Shown here: piece by piece, positions 49,016 through 61,579 of the stretch
Position numbering within the stretch: the stretch's first letter is position 1
Layout: every line of letters starts with the position of its first letter
Assembly: GCA_030374765.1 (NCBI GenBank)
Contig: JARGXX010000095.1
Coordinates: 2,480,001 to 2,544,000 of the forward strand
Direction: 5' to 3'
From: Agarophyton chilense
Lineage: Eukaryota; Rhodophyta; Florideophyceae; Gracilariales; Gracilariaceae
DNA length: 64,000 nt
The notes under the pieces: model-generated
The model's database searches: none
The model's input: the letters and a program-made list of their open reading frames with translations, nothing else
Told to the model about the DNA's origin: nothing
Position numbers and translations under genes: made by a program

Positions 49016-51981
49016 TTCCACTGCAATGATGCCCAGACAGAAGCCGAGTGTGATGGACGTCAATTCTCTCTACCGATGCCGACAAGAATTTGAAATCACG
49101 AGGATCTCAGCGAGTTTTACATCTTATCTGAAAGTTCGGATTCGACTTCTGTTCGCACTACTATTGAGGAAACTTCAGATTCGTGTTATGGATCGACAAC
49201 TAAGGAAGATATTTGTCATGGACAAGAACAACATGAATCGGACTCTGAATCGGACAGCGACCCTTCCATCTCGTCAAAGGGTTGTTATGATGTTGTTCTA
49301 CTTGTGCATGGGGAACTTCTGGGTGTTATGCAGACATATTCCTCAACAAATTTCGATATGACAGCATCCGATCGTACTCTTTATGATTCTCATGCAACTC
49401 TCGTAAAGCCTTATCTGCAAATGAACTCAAACGACCTTAGATTTCACAGATTCATGAAGAACCACGGCAAACTCGTTGGTAAAAAGATAAAAAATGCCTT
49501 CACAGACACATTAATGGATGACCTTGTACGGGATGCCACAGCAAAAGATGATGTTGCAGTACGATACAAATCTTTCAATTGTATTCGCCAAGCTCTGGTG
49601 CGAAACTCTCCAATTCAATCCTCTTTTCATCCTATTTGTCCTGTCTTTCATCAAATGCTTCCCAAAGACATTAATGGATCGGTTTCTCTTTGCCCATATT
49701 GCCCTGATGATACAGGGAATTCACCTCATATTCAATACTTGAAACTTTGGGACAGACTAGAAGTATGGATTTAGAGTAATGGTATGGGACCTGTTCCCTT
49801 TGACTACTATCAAAAGTTCTATCCGAAGCACAAGACCATGAGCATGCAGCCATCAAAGACGTCTACAGCGGTTCCTTATTTCGGAAGTAGTGAAAGAGCT
49901 TGGCGGAAAGTCTTCTGTGATCAATGACATTTTACTCTCTCTCTCTACCGACAAAGTGCAGCCCTTTGGGTCTGATGATCACACCTACTGCCCTGTTGCG
50001 GCTACAGTACTTAACTTGGATCCATCTGAAAGATTTAAGGCACGTAGCCATTTCCCCCTCGTGTTCATTTCTGGTCGCAAGGATCCCAAGAATCTCACGT
50101 CCTTTCTGATACCTTTCATGGATGAGATCAGGGCCCTTTCGCAAGATGGTAGAAACATACGTCTTTGGAACGGTAGTCAAGCAAACGTACGAGTACATCT
50201 TCTATTTATGCAAGCTGATCTCGTCGCTATGAAGAAAATGGCCCACCTCAAAGGTCACAATGGACTCGTATCATGTCGTTTCCGCAAAATTAAAGGTGTG
50301 TTTGTGGGTCATGTGTACTATCCATAAGAATTGAAACACTGCTCTGAGACTGGAAGAAGAAAAGTGCTGTGGCACGCTAACGGTCTGCCACTTCGGACCA
50401 ACGAGTAAGTGAGAGCCCCGTATGATACACTGCAGAACCTTGGACGTCCTTGTAATCGTACGAGGCTTGACCTGCAAAAACTTCTAAAAGTATTTGGATT
50501 CTATTCCATTCCCCCATCCCCCCTACTCGAGCTTCGAACAATGAGGGCCTTTTCTTCATATCCACCCGATATTATGCACTTGCTGTTTGAGAATGTCGAT
50601 AAAGATATAGTGGGTATCTGGGTTTCAGGGAAGTTTCCAGAGATGGCATTCTTGAGAAGAGACAACTTGCTCACGACTGTGTCCCAAAATTTGAGCAACT
50701 GTGGCGCAGGTCTATCCTCATCGCTCTGTAGGCGCCCAAGAGGTTTAGAGATGCGAAATCTTTGGAAAGTTAGTGAGTGGAAATACTTCGTACTCTCCAC
50801 TGCCTTCATAGTTCTTCATGAAGGCCTCCCTGATGAAGTACTTCGAGGGTGGAATGTCTTTGTAGGACTCGTTCGTCACTGTATTCAGTAGGAACTTACG
50901 CAAGAGACCTTGAATGAAATTGAAAGTTTGGCGGTGCAGTTCTTCTAGCACTTTTCGAAAGTTTATTATGAGTTCGGTCTGGATCTTGTAAAGGTTTGCA
51001 ACCATGTGTACCACATTTTGCTTCACCTGGCGGAGAGTATACGAAAATGTGGACCGATATCCATTCCAGCGCATTGGTCTGTTGAAAAATTTTCGGGGCA
51101 GATGAACCGGTACACTCACGCTAGAGACAGATTTGCTGAATCTGCGCGAGAAAGAATTAAGTATCAAACAGCTGCTCGCTTTTATGACATTCAGCATGGT
51201 ATCAATATTTTTTTTCTCGAGGAAGAAGATCAGGGGAGTTACTCATTTAATCTTCGAGTAAGATGCCATGAGAGAGATGTAAGGGATATGAACTACGACA
51301 CCCAAAGAAATTTACCACCATATCCAAGGCACAAAACGGAAGATTTCCGAATCTTCGAAAGATGTCGAAAAAGTACTACGAGGCTCTGGTAGTTTGTGCT
51401 CATGAACTGCAAGGCTTATTGGAATTGGATTGCAATATTGTTGTATGGGATAGACTTCATCAGGACAAGGCGCACTGCAGAAACCAGCGATGTATAAGAA
51501 GTACTTCGAACCAAGTCTCCACGAGAGACAAAGTTGTTTCTTCTCTGCTCACTTTGCCAACGAAGAGAATGCACGTACAATCGTTTGTTACGGAAAGGTA
51601 ATTGCGTTTCTAGAGCACAAAGTGGATAGAGACGTACATTATCTCGTGATGGCAAGCTGGGCCTCAAGCCGACTTCATGAAGGGGATCAAGGGCAAGTGT
51701 TTTCCAAAAGAAGAGTAGATCACCCATCTTTATTTACAGTAATTTCAATCGAGTCTATTGACTGTAGCTCTCACCCAGTTGGCGTGGTTGAAATTGAGGT
51801 ACCGAACAAGAGAGGAGGAATGTCTGATTGGACATATTTAATTGTCGACATGCGTGAGCCAAGCGGTTTGCTTTTGGGACAACGCTGGCTACCCGAAACT
51901 GATCTAATTATTTTAATTGTTTGCAGCGAAAAAAGAAACGAACTCGGAAAACATTTTGAGGCTATGTATGGAATACCCTAA
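49016..51981 (+). pseudogene. Tnp2/Transposase_21-type (CACTA-like) transposase remnant
   Basis: A series of plus-strand frames, interrupted by stops and frameshifts, reads as a Tnp2-family transposase. In order: C-x-D-A-Q and an acidic Ser/Glu/Asp stretch (49022-49290); a segment with LCPYCPDDTG and a Leu/Trp-rich end (49304-49774); the catalytic-type core INDILLSLSTDKVQPFG, then CPVAATVLNLDPSERF, then KDPKNLTSFLIPFMDEI and HNGLVSCRFRKI (49890-50327); a PPDIMHLLFENVDKDIVGIW block (50409-50650); and a LLHLAESIRKCGPISIPAHW, EKFSGQMNRY block (51006-51150). These match, in order, the D-x4-LS-x-DG-V-x-P, PKxPK-x-L-x-SFL, D-x-MH-x4-NV and LLHL-x2-SIR-x-GP regions of the family. The C-terminal 160 codons are open to 51981 but unassigned. 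The element is inactive. Confidence 0.65.
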
Positions 51982-53740
51982 CGTGACCCTGCTTTCTATC
52001 TACATGCCTCCATATGTACTAGTGCGTTGCTGTTTCGTCTTGTGCTGATTGATTTCAATAGGTCAAAGCCAATCTCACTGCTAAGCACCCTCGTTTGAGA
52101 AGGAGCATAGCAATACGTTCAATCATTTAGTTGGGAAGCACGAATATAAAATTTTACTCATCTGGTGGCAAAAGCTCCAGCAGACTTACTTGGGCTCCTC
52201 TGGTACCAGAACAAATAAGGGGAACGTAGAATTCATTTCAAAAGCGGTTGATATCACATTCAATTATAATATTCTGCTCTGTTTTCGCTTCCACCGTTTT
52301 TCATAATGCTACCAGTGTTTGTTTCTTGCGTTTTAGTACAAAGATATGACGGGGGAGCAGCAGAGGCTTGTATTTGTTCTCCCATTACAATTCCGGCTTT
52401 TCAAAGAGTTTGGGGAACACGATGTACTCTTGGCTGAATGCCAGGCACAGTACAGTAACAGGAATCACCTGTGGTTCTTGATAAATCATCTGGCACATCT
52501 GGAGACGTGGAAGGCTGTAAAGTGGAAATTGAGCTTCAAATACCTAGCGTTTGTTGATACAACTTCTTCTTTTCATAAAAGATCGCACGAGAAAAGCTGG
52601 CACCATCTCTGACGGCCAAGCATGGTCGTTTTCAACTCCATTTCTTCAGCCGTCGAGAGTTGTTGGGACCTTGTCGTGTTTCTCCACGTCCTGTCTTTGC
52701 TAAAGAACACTCTGCCCCGTACAACTCATGGCGCTTATATCACGCGTTCATTCTTCTGAATTGGCCCGAAAGCTTGAGGAAAGTTCGAAGCATAGTTTTT
52801 ACTCACACAAGATTGTCTTCCATAGCCACTGACACGAGAAAGCATAATCCGAGCGTACTCCGAGCGTTGAAATGCATCAAGGAAGTAGTGTCGGCTTTGG
52901 CAAAGATGTAGAAGGCCTTCTGCGAGCGATACACATTCGGATCTTGCATGGCATTCGATACTGCGCCGACTTTCTCCGCGCTACAGATGACAAGACCAAC
53001 TGCTATGCATCTTTCGATTCTCCATTCCTACTTTCTTCAGGTATGCATTTTTCTTAATCACTCTTCTTTTGTATTTCAAGAACTAATCCTCTTCCTTATG
53101 AGTGCGCTGTTCCTAACAAAATGCTTATCTATCTCATTTCGTCTTTTGTTTTCGATGTTGAACACATCGTGAACTATCATGCGTTAATCGTCGCCCAAAA
53201 CCTTGTCCTAGTTTTCCGTTGATTTGGCATATACTAATGGATTTCTAATGCAAATTGGTACGTCTATGACTATACGTAAAGGAAATACTTATCTTGGCGA
53301 TCCTCATGTACAGCAATGTGACTAACATTCTTGCTTCCCCAATTTCGGCTTCTTGCCTCTCTTTCACAAATACGTCTCTGTCAACATGATAATACGCATG
53401 GCAGAAATCTGTACTTCATCGTTGTCCCCTATGTAATATCGAAGTAGTTCTTCAGATAATAAAACATTGTTCTACACCTTTTATAATTATCATATACGTT
53501 TTAACAAAACTTTTTTATGAAAATATATTACACTATTATCCTTAGCTTTAACGTCACTTCGTCATATTTTCTACGGTGTTTACAAATAACCCATAACAGA
53601 AGTTTATAAATACTTTGAAGTATTTTTACAGTTCTTCGTAATGCTCTATCAAGATTGTTTTTTATTATGCTATATTTGTTGGCCATCTTTTTCAGAGTTA
53701 AATTCGATTCATACCTCTGTACGACGGTATTTTTCCATGA
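51982..53740. other. right internal part of the DNA transposon, no intact gene
   Basis: Short plus-strand open segments at 52346-52612 and 52660-52911 look weakly coding (EQQRLVFVLPLQFRLFKEFG; NSWRLYHAFILLNWPES), but I recognise no family. The rest becomes very AT-rich towards the AAATGGCG array. Confidence 0.35.
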
Positions 53741-53744
53741 AAAC

Positions 53745-53985
53745 GCAGTAAATGGCGTAAAACTGGTAAACAATATATGCATTATGGACTCAATATTCGT
53801 CATTTACACGCCATTTGCGAGACTTTTGAAAGATAATCTACGCCATTTGTAAACCATTATGAATATGGTTGGTAAATGGGGTACATGAGTGTGGGATGGA
53901 ACGTTTGTCATTGCTCGTACTTTGGACTCTTTTGCGCCATTTGCAACTTTATGAAATACACCATTTATGCGCCATATACTTTTCA
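53745..53985 (-). repeat. array of AAATGGCG motifs, right side
   Basis: About six copies of the motif, one forward (53749) and the others as the complement CGCCATTT or close variants (near 53806, 53841, 53934, 53958, 53970). This is the mirror orientation of the array at 35.1-35.4 kb, as expected for subterminal repeats at opposite ends of one DNA transposon. Confidence 0.5.
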
Positions 53986-54430
53986 TTTTTTGATAGGGCC
54001 CATGAACACCATTAGTAGACAAGAACCAAAGAAACGAACCGGTGTGCGCTGATTTTGAGAGGATCAATATTGGAAACCTATCTAACAGATTGTATAAAAC
54101 TAAGTTGGCAGTGAATAACTTTGTTCCTTCTTGTGGTTTTATAAAGACCTCAGAAGCTCATATAAATAATACTGAGTAAATTGAGCGCGTTATGAGTGAT
54201 ATTGAGCAGGATCTGCATGATAATCTTAAGTACAGTGCGCAAAATCCAATTGAATCTACTGCCCCCTTTGTTGATGCACTGCATTGATTTCGTGTTTCCC
54301 TCTAACTAGTCTCTTTTAACGATTAAAAAAAAAAGAAACACTTTAGGCGCCATTAATAAAGCCTTTCTGATTCTCTACACTGTCGAAATCATCATAGCCA
54401 AAACACACCCCCGATCTCTAATATGTAATA
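53986..54430. other. spacer between DNA transposon and element C
   Basis: A plus-strand open stretch at about 54062-54286 (NRLYKTKLAVNNFVPSCGF, then after a stop IERVMSDIEQDLHDN) looks coding-like but is short and unassigned. A CACTTTAGGCGCCATTAAT segment near 54340 resembles the array motif. Confidence 0.3.
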
Positions 54431-54974
54431 TAATGCGCTACTACGAGGACTTAATGGTGCCACGTGTTGGACTTGAATGGTTGCCGGGATGCGCCGTGTA
54501 CTACAGTGGCTTTATTAGCAATTAGTTCACCTTTTCGCTAATTCAGTATTAGATAGATTGGATTAAGTAGATAAAGAGGCGCACCTCCAGTACACCTCCC
54601 CGTAGCCACGTGGCAAGGAGCGCCACCGTAGGATGGGTGGCCGGTGAGATAAATATCTTCACCAAGCATGGCCACCCCAGTCACTATTGTAAAGTTAAGC
54701 GCCTAATAAACTACTTTTAGCCCTTTTGGTTTCTACAGTCTGCAATAAATGCAAGTCTAGTGTCCTTACAGTTTTCCAAACCCTCGTACGCTGTACATCA
54801 CATTCTACCAACGTGGTCTTAGTACACCCGCTGTTCCTGTTGCACCTTTAAGTGGCTGGTGCTGACACACGTTACAGGTATTTTCAATCTCTGCCTCTTA
54901 GGTCGAGCACGTTGCGCGCTCCCTACAACTGACACGTCTCACACGTCGCAAATGTTTTGGTTTATACCACAGTT

Positions 54975-54992
54975 TAGTCTCCCGACTTAGAA
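54975..54992 (+). other. primer binding site of element C
   Basis: TAGTCTCCCGACTTAGAA is identical to the site in element B except for one base near the start (TAG for TGG). It follows ACCACAGTT, the likely end of the 5' LTR. Confidence 0.55.
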
Positions 54993-55190
54993 TTTGGTGT
55001 TCACCACGTTTGGAATTGAAAGGGAGGATTTGGAGTTAAATCTGTACCGTTTAGTGAAGAAGTCACTGAAATAGAAACTGCCGACTCAATAGCTTACCTT
55101 AATGGAGACATCATCGACAAACGCACCGAGACGCGTCACTAGGGCGCTTAGTGCACCAGTTCGTGCCCCCCACCCCCCCAGGGGGAGGAC

Positions 55191-57121
55191 TTGCATAACC
55201 AGTCCTGGACCCTGGACAACCCAGAGGAACTATTTCTGAAGCCGAGAACCAGTAAGGTCAATACAGCAAGCCGAGACACAGAAGATATCTCGACCGAAGC
55301 CCGAAATACCAATGTGGTTGGACAAAAAGATGAACCCCCTGGTGCCCGTCTACATATCAATTCAATAATCGGTGTGGTGGTGGATCGGGCCTATCAGGAA
55401 GTGATGAACCGTGTGCCGATATTTATCATCAATTACTTCGAGAACGAGGTAAGAAGAAAAATAGACTATTTGGTACCGCTATCCCTACAGATCCATGGGG
55501 TTTGCGACCCCGATGAAGGGGCGAAAGCAAACCCAGTTAAGGTGGAAGCACAAGCCCTTTCAGAAACCTCATGGTATTTTCGATCTCCAAATCAACCTTC
55601 CAACTTCGCAAACTAGTGGGAAGCCGCCCGACCGAATACGAAGAGGGGTAGAGACTCCAGCGATTGAGGGATTAGAGTATTATTACCTACCAAAACCTGT
55701 TGGTAGAGCTGCGCAGGGTACCATTGGCGGAGAACCTGGTGGTAAAAATGGTTCTTTGAGCTCAAAAGAGGAGCGACACCGACAACCATCCCGGAAGAAA
55801 AAGGAGAAAACCAAAAGGGCAACGAGAAAGGGGCACCGGTCGGACGCTGACTCTACGAGCTGAGAATCACAGTCTGATGGGTCGACAGAAGACGACCAAA
55901 AAGGTTCATGGAAAGGCAGGAAGCATGCCCGTCTTTGGAGAGAAAAAAACCGCAAGGGTAACACCAAACGGTTTCACTCGTTGGAGTCAGATTCTGACAA
56001 TCGGATCTCGACTTACAAGTGATCGTTCCGTTGAACGACCTTTTCACAAAGGCGGCCGACTATCACCACTATAGATTGGAGAACAAGAACTCTGAGTACG
56101 CCAAAGAACTGGCTCAGAAGATAACTAAGCATGACAGGAAGCTAAGTTTCCAGCTAGCGTATACCGGTTTCTCGGGAGATGACCCCATCGCTACCATTGA
56201 CTTCCTTCAGAGGTTCAAGATAGCCTGTGACCAAAATGTGGTTTCAGAAGATGCCGCGATGTATTTATAGTAAAAGCCGCATTGGATTATGCATGCTCGC
56301 TCCGGGCGACGGCGTCACGCTACTGTAGCGTTTTTACTACTACGAACTTGAAGTCAATGTACGCTGATAACATTGACAAAACAATAAGGTCGCAGGTAAG
56401 GAATTACCTTGGTAAAAACCGTAACGAAGACTACAACGCACTGGGGCGTTAAGCGCAGGGCTGAGATGATACGGTACGAATGGGAAAAAGACACTGGCTT
56501 CCACACCGAAAAGGACAAAGGATAAACCAAAACGGCCAGTCTTCGGCATCGAAGAAACATATACGACCAATGACGGATCAGTCGGGCACACACCTCATGG
56601 GCGAGCGATCCATCTGATCGACACCTCTCAGGTCGAGAAAAATTCAATCTCCAGTTCGAGCTGGTCGAGTTCAGTACCTGGTGGGATCCCGTCGGAACCA
56701 CCATCGATTCCTTAAATGATGGTATCCACCCCACCCGGTTTTGGCAGCACCATATGCTAACCAAGTTGATGGGCGGCCCTTATACAGAACGGCAATACCA
56801 TTCCCTGATAAGGCCCAACCAAAACCAACCACGATGTTATCAAGAGACCCCGTAACAAACACACTCTTTTGCTGGTTTTGTTTATCTCCCCACCATTTTG
56901 CGACGCAATGTAGCAGCATGGCTCTCTAGATGAGAGCCATGCTCCTACAGGTGCGGCATCCAAACCGTCAGGAAGTCTCCGGTCCCCGAACCGTCGCGGC
57001 CAGCCCTGAAAGGAACACGAATGCGCCCCCTATGGCACCTCAAGAGGTCAATTTGGCCACGGACGGAAACCAGGAATCTGAACCGGTCAAGGAGGCGGAA
57101 AACGCCAACCGTTTGGAGTGA
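55191..57121 (+). pseudogene. Element C gag remnant
   Basis: Broken into frames. The N-terminal part (55191-55616) contains AYQEVMNRVPIFIINYFENE. A basic stretch (55680-55863; SRKKKEKTKRATRKGHR) parallels the Lys-rich tract of A and B. A capsid-like piece at 56019-56270 has YRLENKNSEYAKELAQKI and DDPIATIDFLQRFKIACDQN. The nucleocapsid frame at 56741-56929 has a perfect CCHC knuckle, CWFCLSPHHFATQC. The intervening frames are shifted or stopped. Confidence 0.65.
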
Positions 57122-60100
57122 AGTCCAGCCCCAACCGGGCACATCCGAAAGGCCTTCCAATACCATTTGGTTCGAGTATGGACGAATACCGATTGGTTAC
57201 TGGAGAGGAAGAGGTTATGGATGACCCAGTTACTATATGCTCCCTTAAAAACAGTAACTATAAAGTAAACAACACCCTTGGGTTTACTACAAACCATTTG
57301 GTTCCATTTGTTACCATCCTGGATACAGGAGCGGAACCCAAATGGTAAGTGCCAGACTATTTCCACTAAGGTTGTTGGACAGAATACAGCCTTGCACATT
57401 GCAGAACCCACTCGTGGATGCTAATAACAGACCTTTTTCAGTCCGTGGTTACCTTAACCTCATGGTCATAGTTAAGAACCTGAAGGTAAGAGTCCGCTTC
57501 ATAGTGATCAACCAATCGGCAACGGACTGTAATCTGGAGAAATCTTTTCTTGACCGTAACATCCGGGGTATTTTTCCTAGATTATATAGGGTACATTTCA
57601 ACAATTGACCATGCATTGCCATTATTGGCAAGCACAGAGGACCTCAGAAAAAGAACACCAGTCGAGAGATTTCAGACCAACCAACAGATATAATATCCTA
57701 AAAGGTTTCGTTAGACCATATGATATCCATTCCAACATCCCAGCAAACGGTAGTACAAATCCTTTCATTACGACCAGGAATTCCATTCCAGTGGTATCCA
57801 TTCAGAAACGTGCCAATTTGGTGAATAAACACTTGACTTTAGTGGAAAATGGAATTGTCGACAATATATCGAAAAAACCGTTCAAGTTATACCTCGGCAA
57901 CTTCAGAAACCACATAGTAAAGCTCCAAAAAAACCGTTATTGTCTTAGCGCTCCCAGTGCCAGATCAAATCCTCATAATGAAACCATCATGGTCTCACGT
58001 AGACGTGAGAGATCAGGAGGGGGAGGCTAGAGAGAATGAAAACAAAAGGTAAAGCCAAACGCCAAAAATAGACAGAAGACCGACACCGAAATAGAACTGG
58101 ATGAGGAAAAGGACTGGAGAGAGGAAGCAAACATAGGCCTTAAGGGTGAAAGAAACAGAAAAAGGATACTCTATCTACTGAAACCGTTCGAAACCTTGTG
58201 GTCTGGACGGCTAAGTGTGATAGAAGCAACCCAGCACCGCATAGACTTGGCACCAGGCACCAATCCTACTCATTTGCAACTGTACCGGGCTGGTCCAAAA
58301 ACCCGTGAGGTAGAAGTAGAGGAGGTGCATAGAATGCTCCATGGAGCTGTGACTGAACCCGAAAATGCGGAATGGGCAAGCCCCGTCGTGCTTGTACAAA
58401 AAACAAGGGGAGAAACCCGAATGCGGTTTGGTATCGATTATCCGAAGTTGAATGCCGTTATGGTGAGAGACTCGTATCCGATACCAAGAATGGATGAAGG
58501 CATCGATTCCCTAGGGGACGCAAATATATTCACCACACTGGATGCCAACTGTGGCTATTGGCAAATATATATAACCGAGCAGGACAGAGATAAGACCGAG
58601 TTCACCTGTCACGCTGGTCTCTACCGATTCCGGCGGATGTCCTTTGGTTTACGCTATGCGCCAGCAACTTTACAACGGGCTCATGATATTATACTGTTGA
58701 AAGTAAGGTGAAAAACCGCATCGGTGTATATAGAAGACGTGGTGATCTACTACAGAACCATGGAGGAGCACAACGAGCACGTTCGTACCGCACTGGATCC
58801 CCTGAGGAAGGCTGGAGTAGCTCTGAAGTTATGTAAATGGATGTTCTTTGACCAGAAGGTAGAGTATCTTGGGCACACAATCAGCCCAGGAAAACTACAA
58901 GTAGCCAAACGAAACCTCAGAGCAGTCCAAGAAGCAAAAATCTCGCCAACCCAAACAGAAATAAGTTCCTTCATAGGTTTGAGCAACTTCTACCGCATTT
59001 TTTTCAAAGACTTTGCAAAGATAACAGCCCATCTAAACCAAAGTTTCCAAAAAAGCAACCAGAAAGGTTCGTATATCTAGAATACGACGAACTGGATGCC
59101 TTCCCTCTCTTGAAAGTGGCGCTGCTTTCAACTCCTCTTTAGAAATTACCGAAAGCGGAATGGCCATACACATTGGATACTGATGCTTCGGAGGCCCAAA
59201 TTCGTTGCTGTCTAATGCAGAAGCTGGACAATGAATCAAAGGCAGCAATTTGTTACTGGAGCCAAACGCTCACACGGACGGAACAAAACTACTCCGTCAA
59301 AAAAAGGAAATACCTCGTCTTGGCGTGGAGAATGTTTATTCTGCCAGCTTCTTTATATGGTGCTCGGTTTATTGTACGAACGGATCATGAAGCCCTACGG
59401 TGGATGTTGGGTCTAACAGGCGCCTTCGGACGGTTTGATTTATGGAGACTCTAACTCTCGGAGTTTGAATACGAAGTACAATACCGCCTTGGTATGAAAC
59501 ACAACATCCCGGATGCGAAGTCCTGGTTAAATACCAATGGAATGGACACCGAACCGGTAGAAGATGATATACAATGATTCACTATTCAGCTGGCATAACC
59601 GCATGGTAAGGACGAACAAAAAGGACAATGGGATGATGAAAAAGGGCCGAGGAAGGAATCACCCGAATGGTAGAAGCTATCGAAGAAGGGGAGGACAGTC
59701 CCATAATCCGAGAGAAACTCTTGAGAGCGCAAGCTACGAACACCTACTGCAGGATATTGAGCAACCAAGGTGACATGAAAGGATCGAAGTTCGATATAGA
59801 CCATGAAGGTTACCTAGTGCGTCATTCTAAATTAAACAAGCACTTCAGAAGGTGGTACCAGAGTCTCTACGCCCGAAGGTACTATATTTGGGGCATTACC
59901 TAAGACTGGCAGGTCATCCTAGAGCCACACAGTTGTATTATACCTTGAGGAAACACCTCTTGTGGTCCCAAATGACTTACGATGTTTATACCTATGTGGC
60001 TCGCTGCACCTCGTGTGTAAAAACCCGGGGTGGTTTACGAATGCACAGGAAGTACCTGAAGCTTTTCCTCGCTACTGGATCATTGGAATTTTTAGCTATC

Positions 60101-60952
60101 GAAAACCTGGGCCCACTCCCAAAAACGTCAGAAGGTTACCGATGCGTGATGGTAATCACCGATCGGCTTTCCAAACTCACAAGAGCCATACCCCTGAAGA
60201 GCACAACCTCAACGGTCTTGGAAAGAGCCATCCTGAATAATTGGGTACACCCGTACGGAGCCCCAATGTACCTACTCCCCGACAATGGCTCGAACTTAGC
60301 ATCGAAGTTCTTTGAAGCAGTATGTACCATGCTGGGGTTGAAGCATTACTTCATCACGGCGTACCATTCGTCGACGAACGGTCAAGTAGAACGCTTCAAC
60401 AAAATCCTCGTATCAAGACTATGACACTATGTACAAGAACACCAAACTGGATGGGTTGATTATGTGCTGCCACTAGCATATACCTAAAACTTTCAAGTAC
60501 ACCGATCTACGCAGCCTACTCCCTTGGACCTGGTCCTTTCACGGATACCTCATGGTATTGTCCTTCAACCAGGACCCCAGAACTATAGAGCAGCTGGTAT
60601 ACTTACCTCCCCTCAGGTCAAGAATGATGTACTCAAGAAGCTCAGAACAACCTTAAAGGAAGCAAATACCAAATTGACAGTAATCCAAAACCGTTCGAAA
60701 GCCTACTTTTACCAAGGGGTGGAGAGGAATACCAACGTGGAAACAGTGGACTATGTCTTCATTGATATCCCTCCCCTTGGATCGAGACCGAAACCATCCG
60801 AGGAAAGAGACAATATTCGAATCGACGCTGATATCAAATCGAAGCTCCTTTCTAAGTCCACAGGACCATTTGAAGTAATCTCAGCGAATGGGCACACCGT
60901 TACGGTTCGAATGGATGAGTTCGAAAACAACGTATCGGTAGAACAGGTTTGA
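57118..60952 (+). pseudogene. Element C pro-pol remnant
   Basis: Protease motif LDTGAEPKW at about 57320. RT frame 58196-58711: RIDLAPGTNPTHLQLYRAG, NAEWASPVVLV, IDYPKLNAV, TTLDANCGYWQI and FGLRYAPATLQ. After a shift, YIEDVVIYY replaces the catalytic YLDD-V (58724). RNase H at 59173-59530 has DTDASEAQIRCCLMQ and RTDHEALRWML. Integrase at 59852-60424 has the His/Cys zinc region, then AIENLGPLPKTSEG, where the first catalytic Asp is Glu, then LPDNGSN and GQVERFN. Two stops later the same frame continues with the tail and GPY/F module (STGPFEVISANGHTVTVRM). It is inactive. Confidence 0.75.
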
Positions 60953-61051
60953 ATGGACCCTAGAAGAGGTGGCACGACGGCGGACCCAGCCGTTGGCCCG
61001 GTACCCGCAGAACAGAAGTGGGATTCAACTAGTGTTACGTAAAGTGTTCAA

Positions 61052-61579
61052 TTGCAAGACCTCGAGAAAACTTCAGACCCTACGACAATCCAAGGAGCCC
61101 AAGAGCAGAGCTCCACGCCTCAACTAGGAGGACATCCTGATGGCCTAGCCTCCGAATGCGCGATCGGTATCATTGTAGTTCCCAAACGAACACAAGCAGG
61201 CCTTCGTTACTACGTCCGGTGGAATGGTCATGGCCCTGGATATGATACATTGGAACCTCATCATCATATACCACGCAATTTCCGATTACAGTACAGGCGC
61301 AGACGCAAGGACCCCCCTCAGCCGATGGATAATGACCTACACTGGTGTAATCCGTTAAGGAAGGGGAGGAGATATATTCTCTTTGCGATTACTCGACGCG
61401 GAGAAAAAGAAAAGGTGTATATAAGAAGAAGCACGAGTTTATTGAAGACCGCAATAGGTGAGAAACCTACAAAGGCCCTTCCGGGAAGAGGTCCGCACCA
61501 GGCGTGGTGGAAGGTCCTCCGGAAAGCCCGGTACCAACACCAAGAAGGTTTGGAGTATGGAACTCTGAGCCCGCACTAG
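61052..61579 (+). pseudogene. Element C chromodomain-containing integrase tail
   Basis: An open segment with SECAIGIIVVPKRTQAG, then LRYYVRWNGHGPGYDTLEP and HHHIPRNF, the spacing of a chromodomain (Y-Y-V-R-W-x-G, x-T-L-E-P). It is followed by Arg-rich sequence. The domain has diverged from those of A and B and lies in a separate frame from the integrase. Confidence 0.55.

Noticed and set aside
54335-54360. CACTTTAGGCGCCATT as a CACTA-type terminal inverted repeat
   Set aside because: It faces the wrong way to be the right end of the Tnp2 element, and no partner was found on the left.
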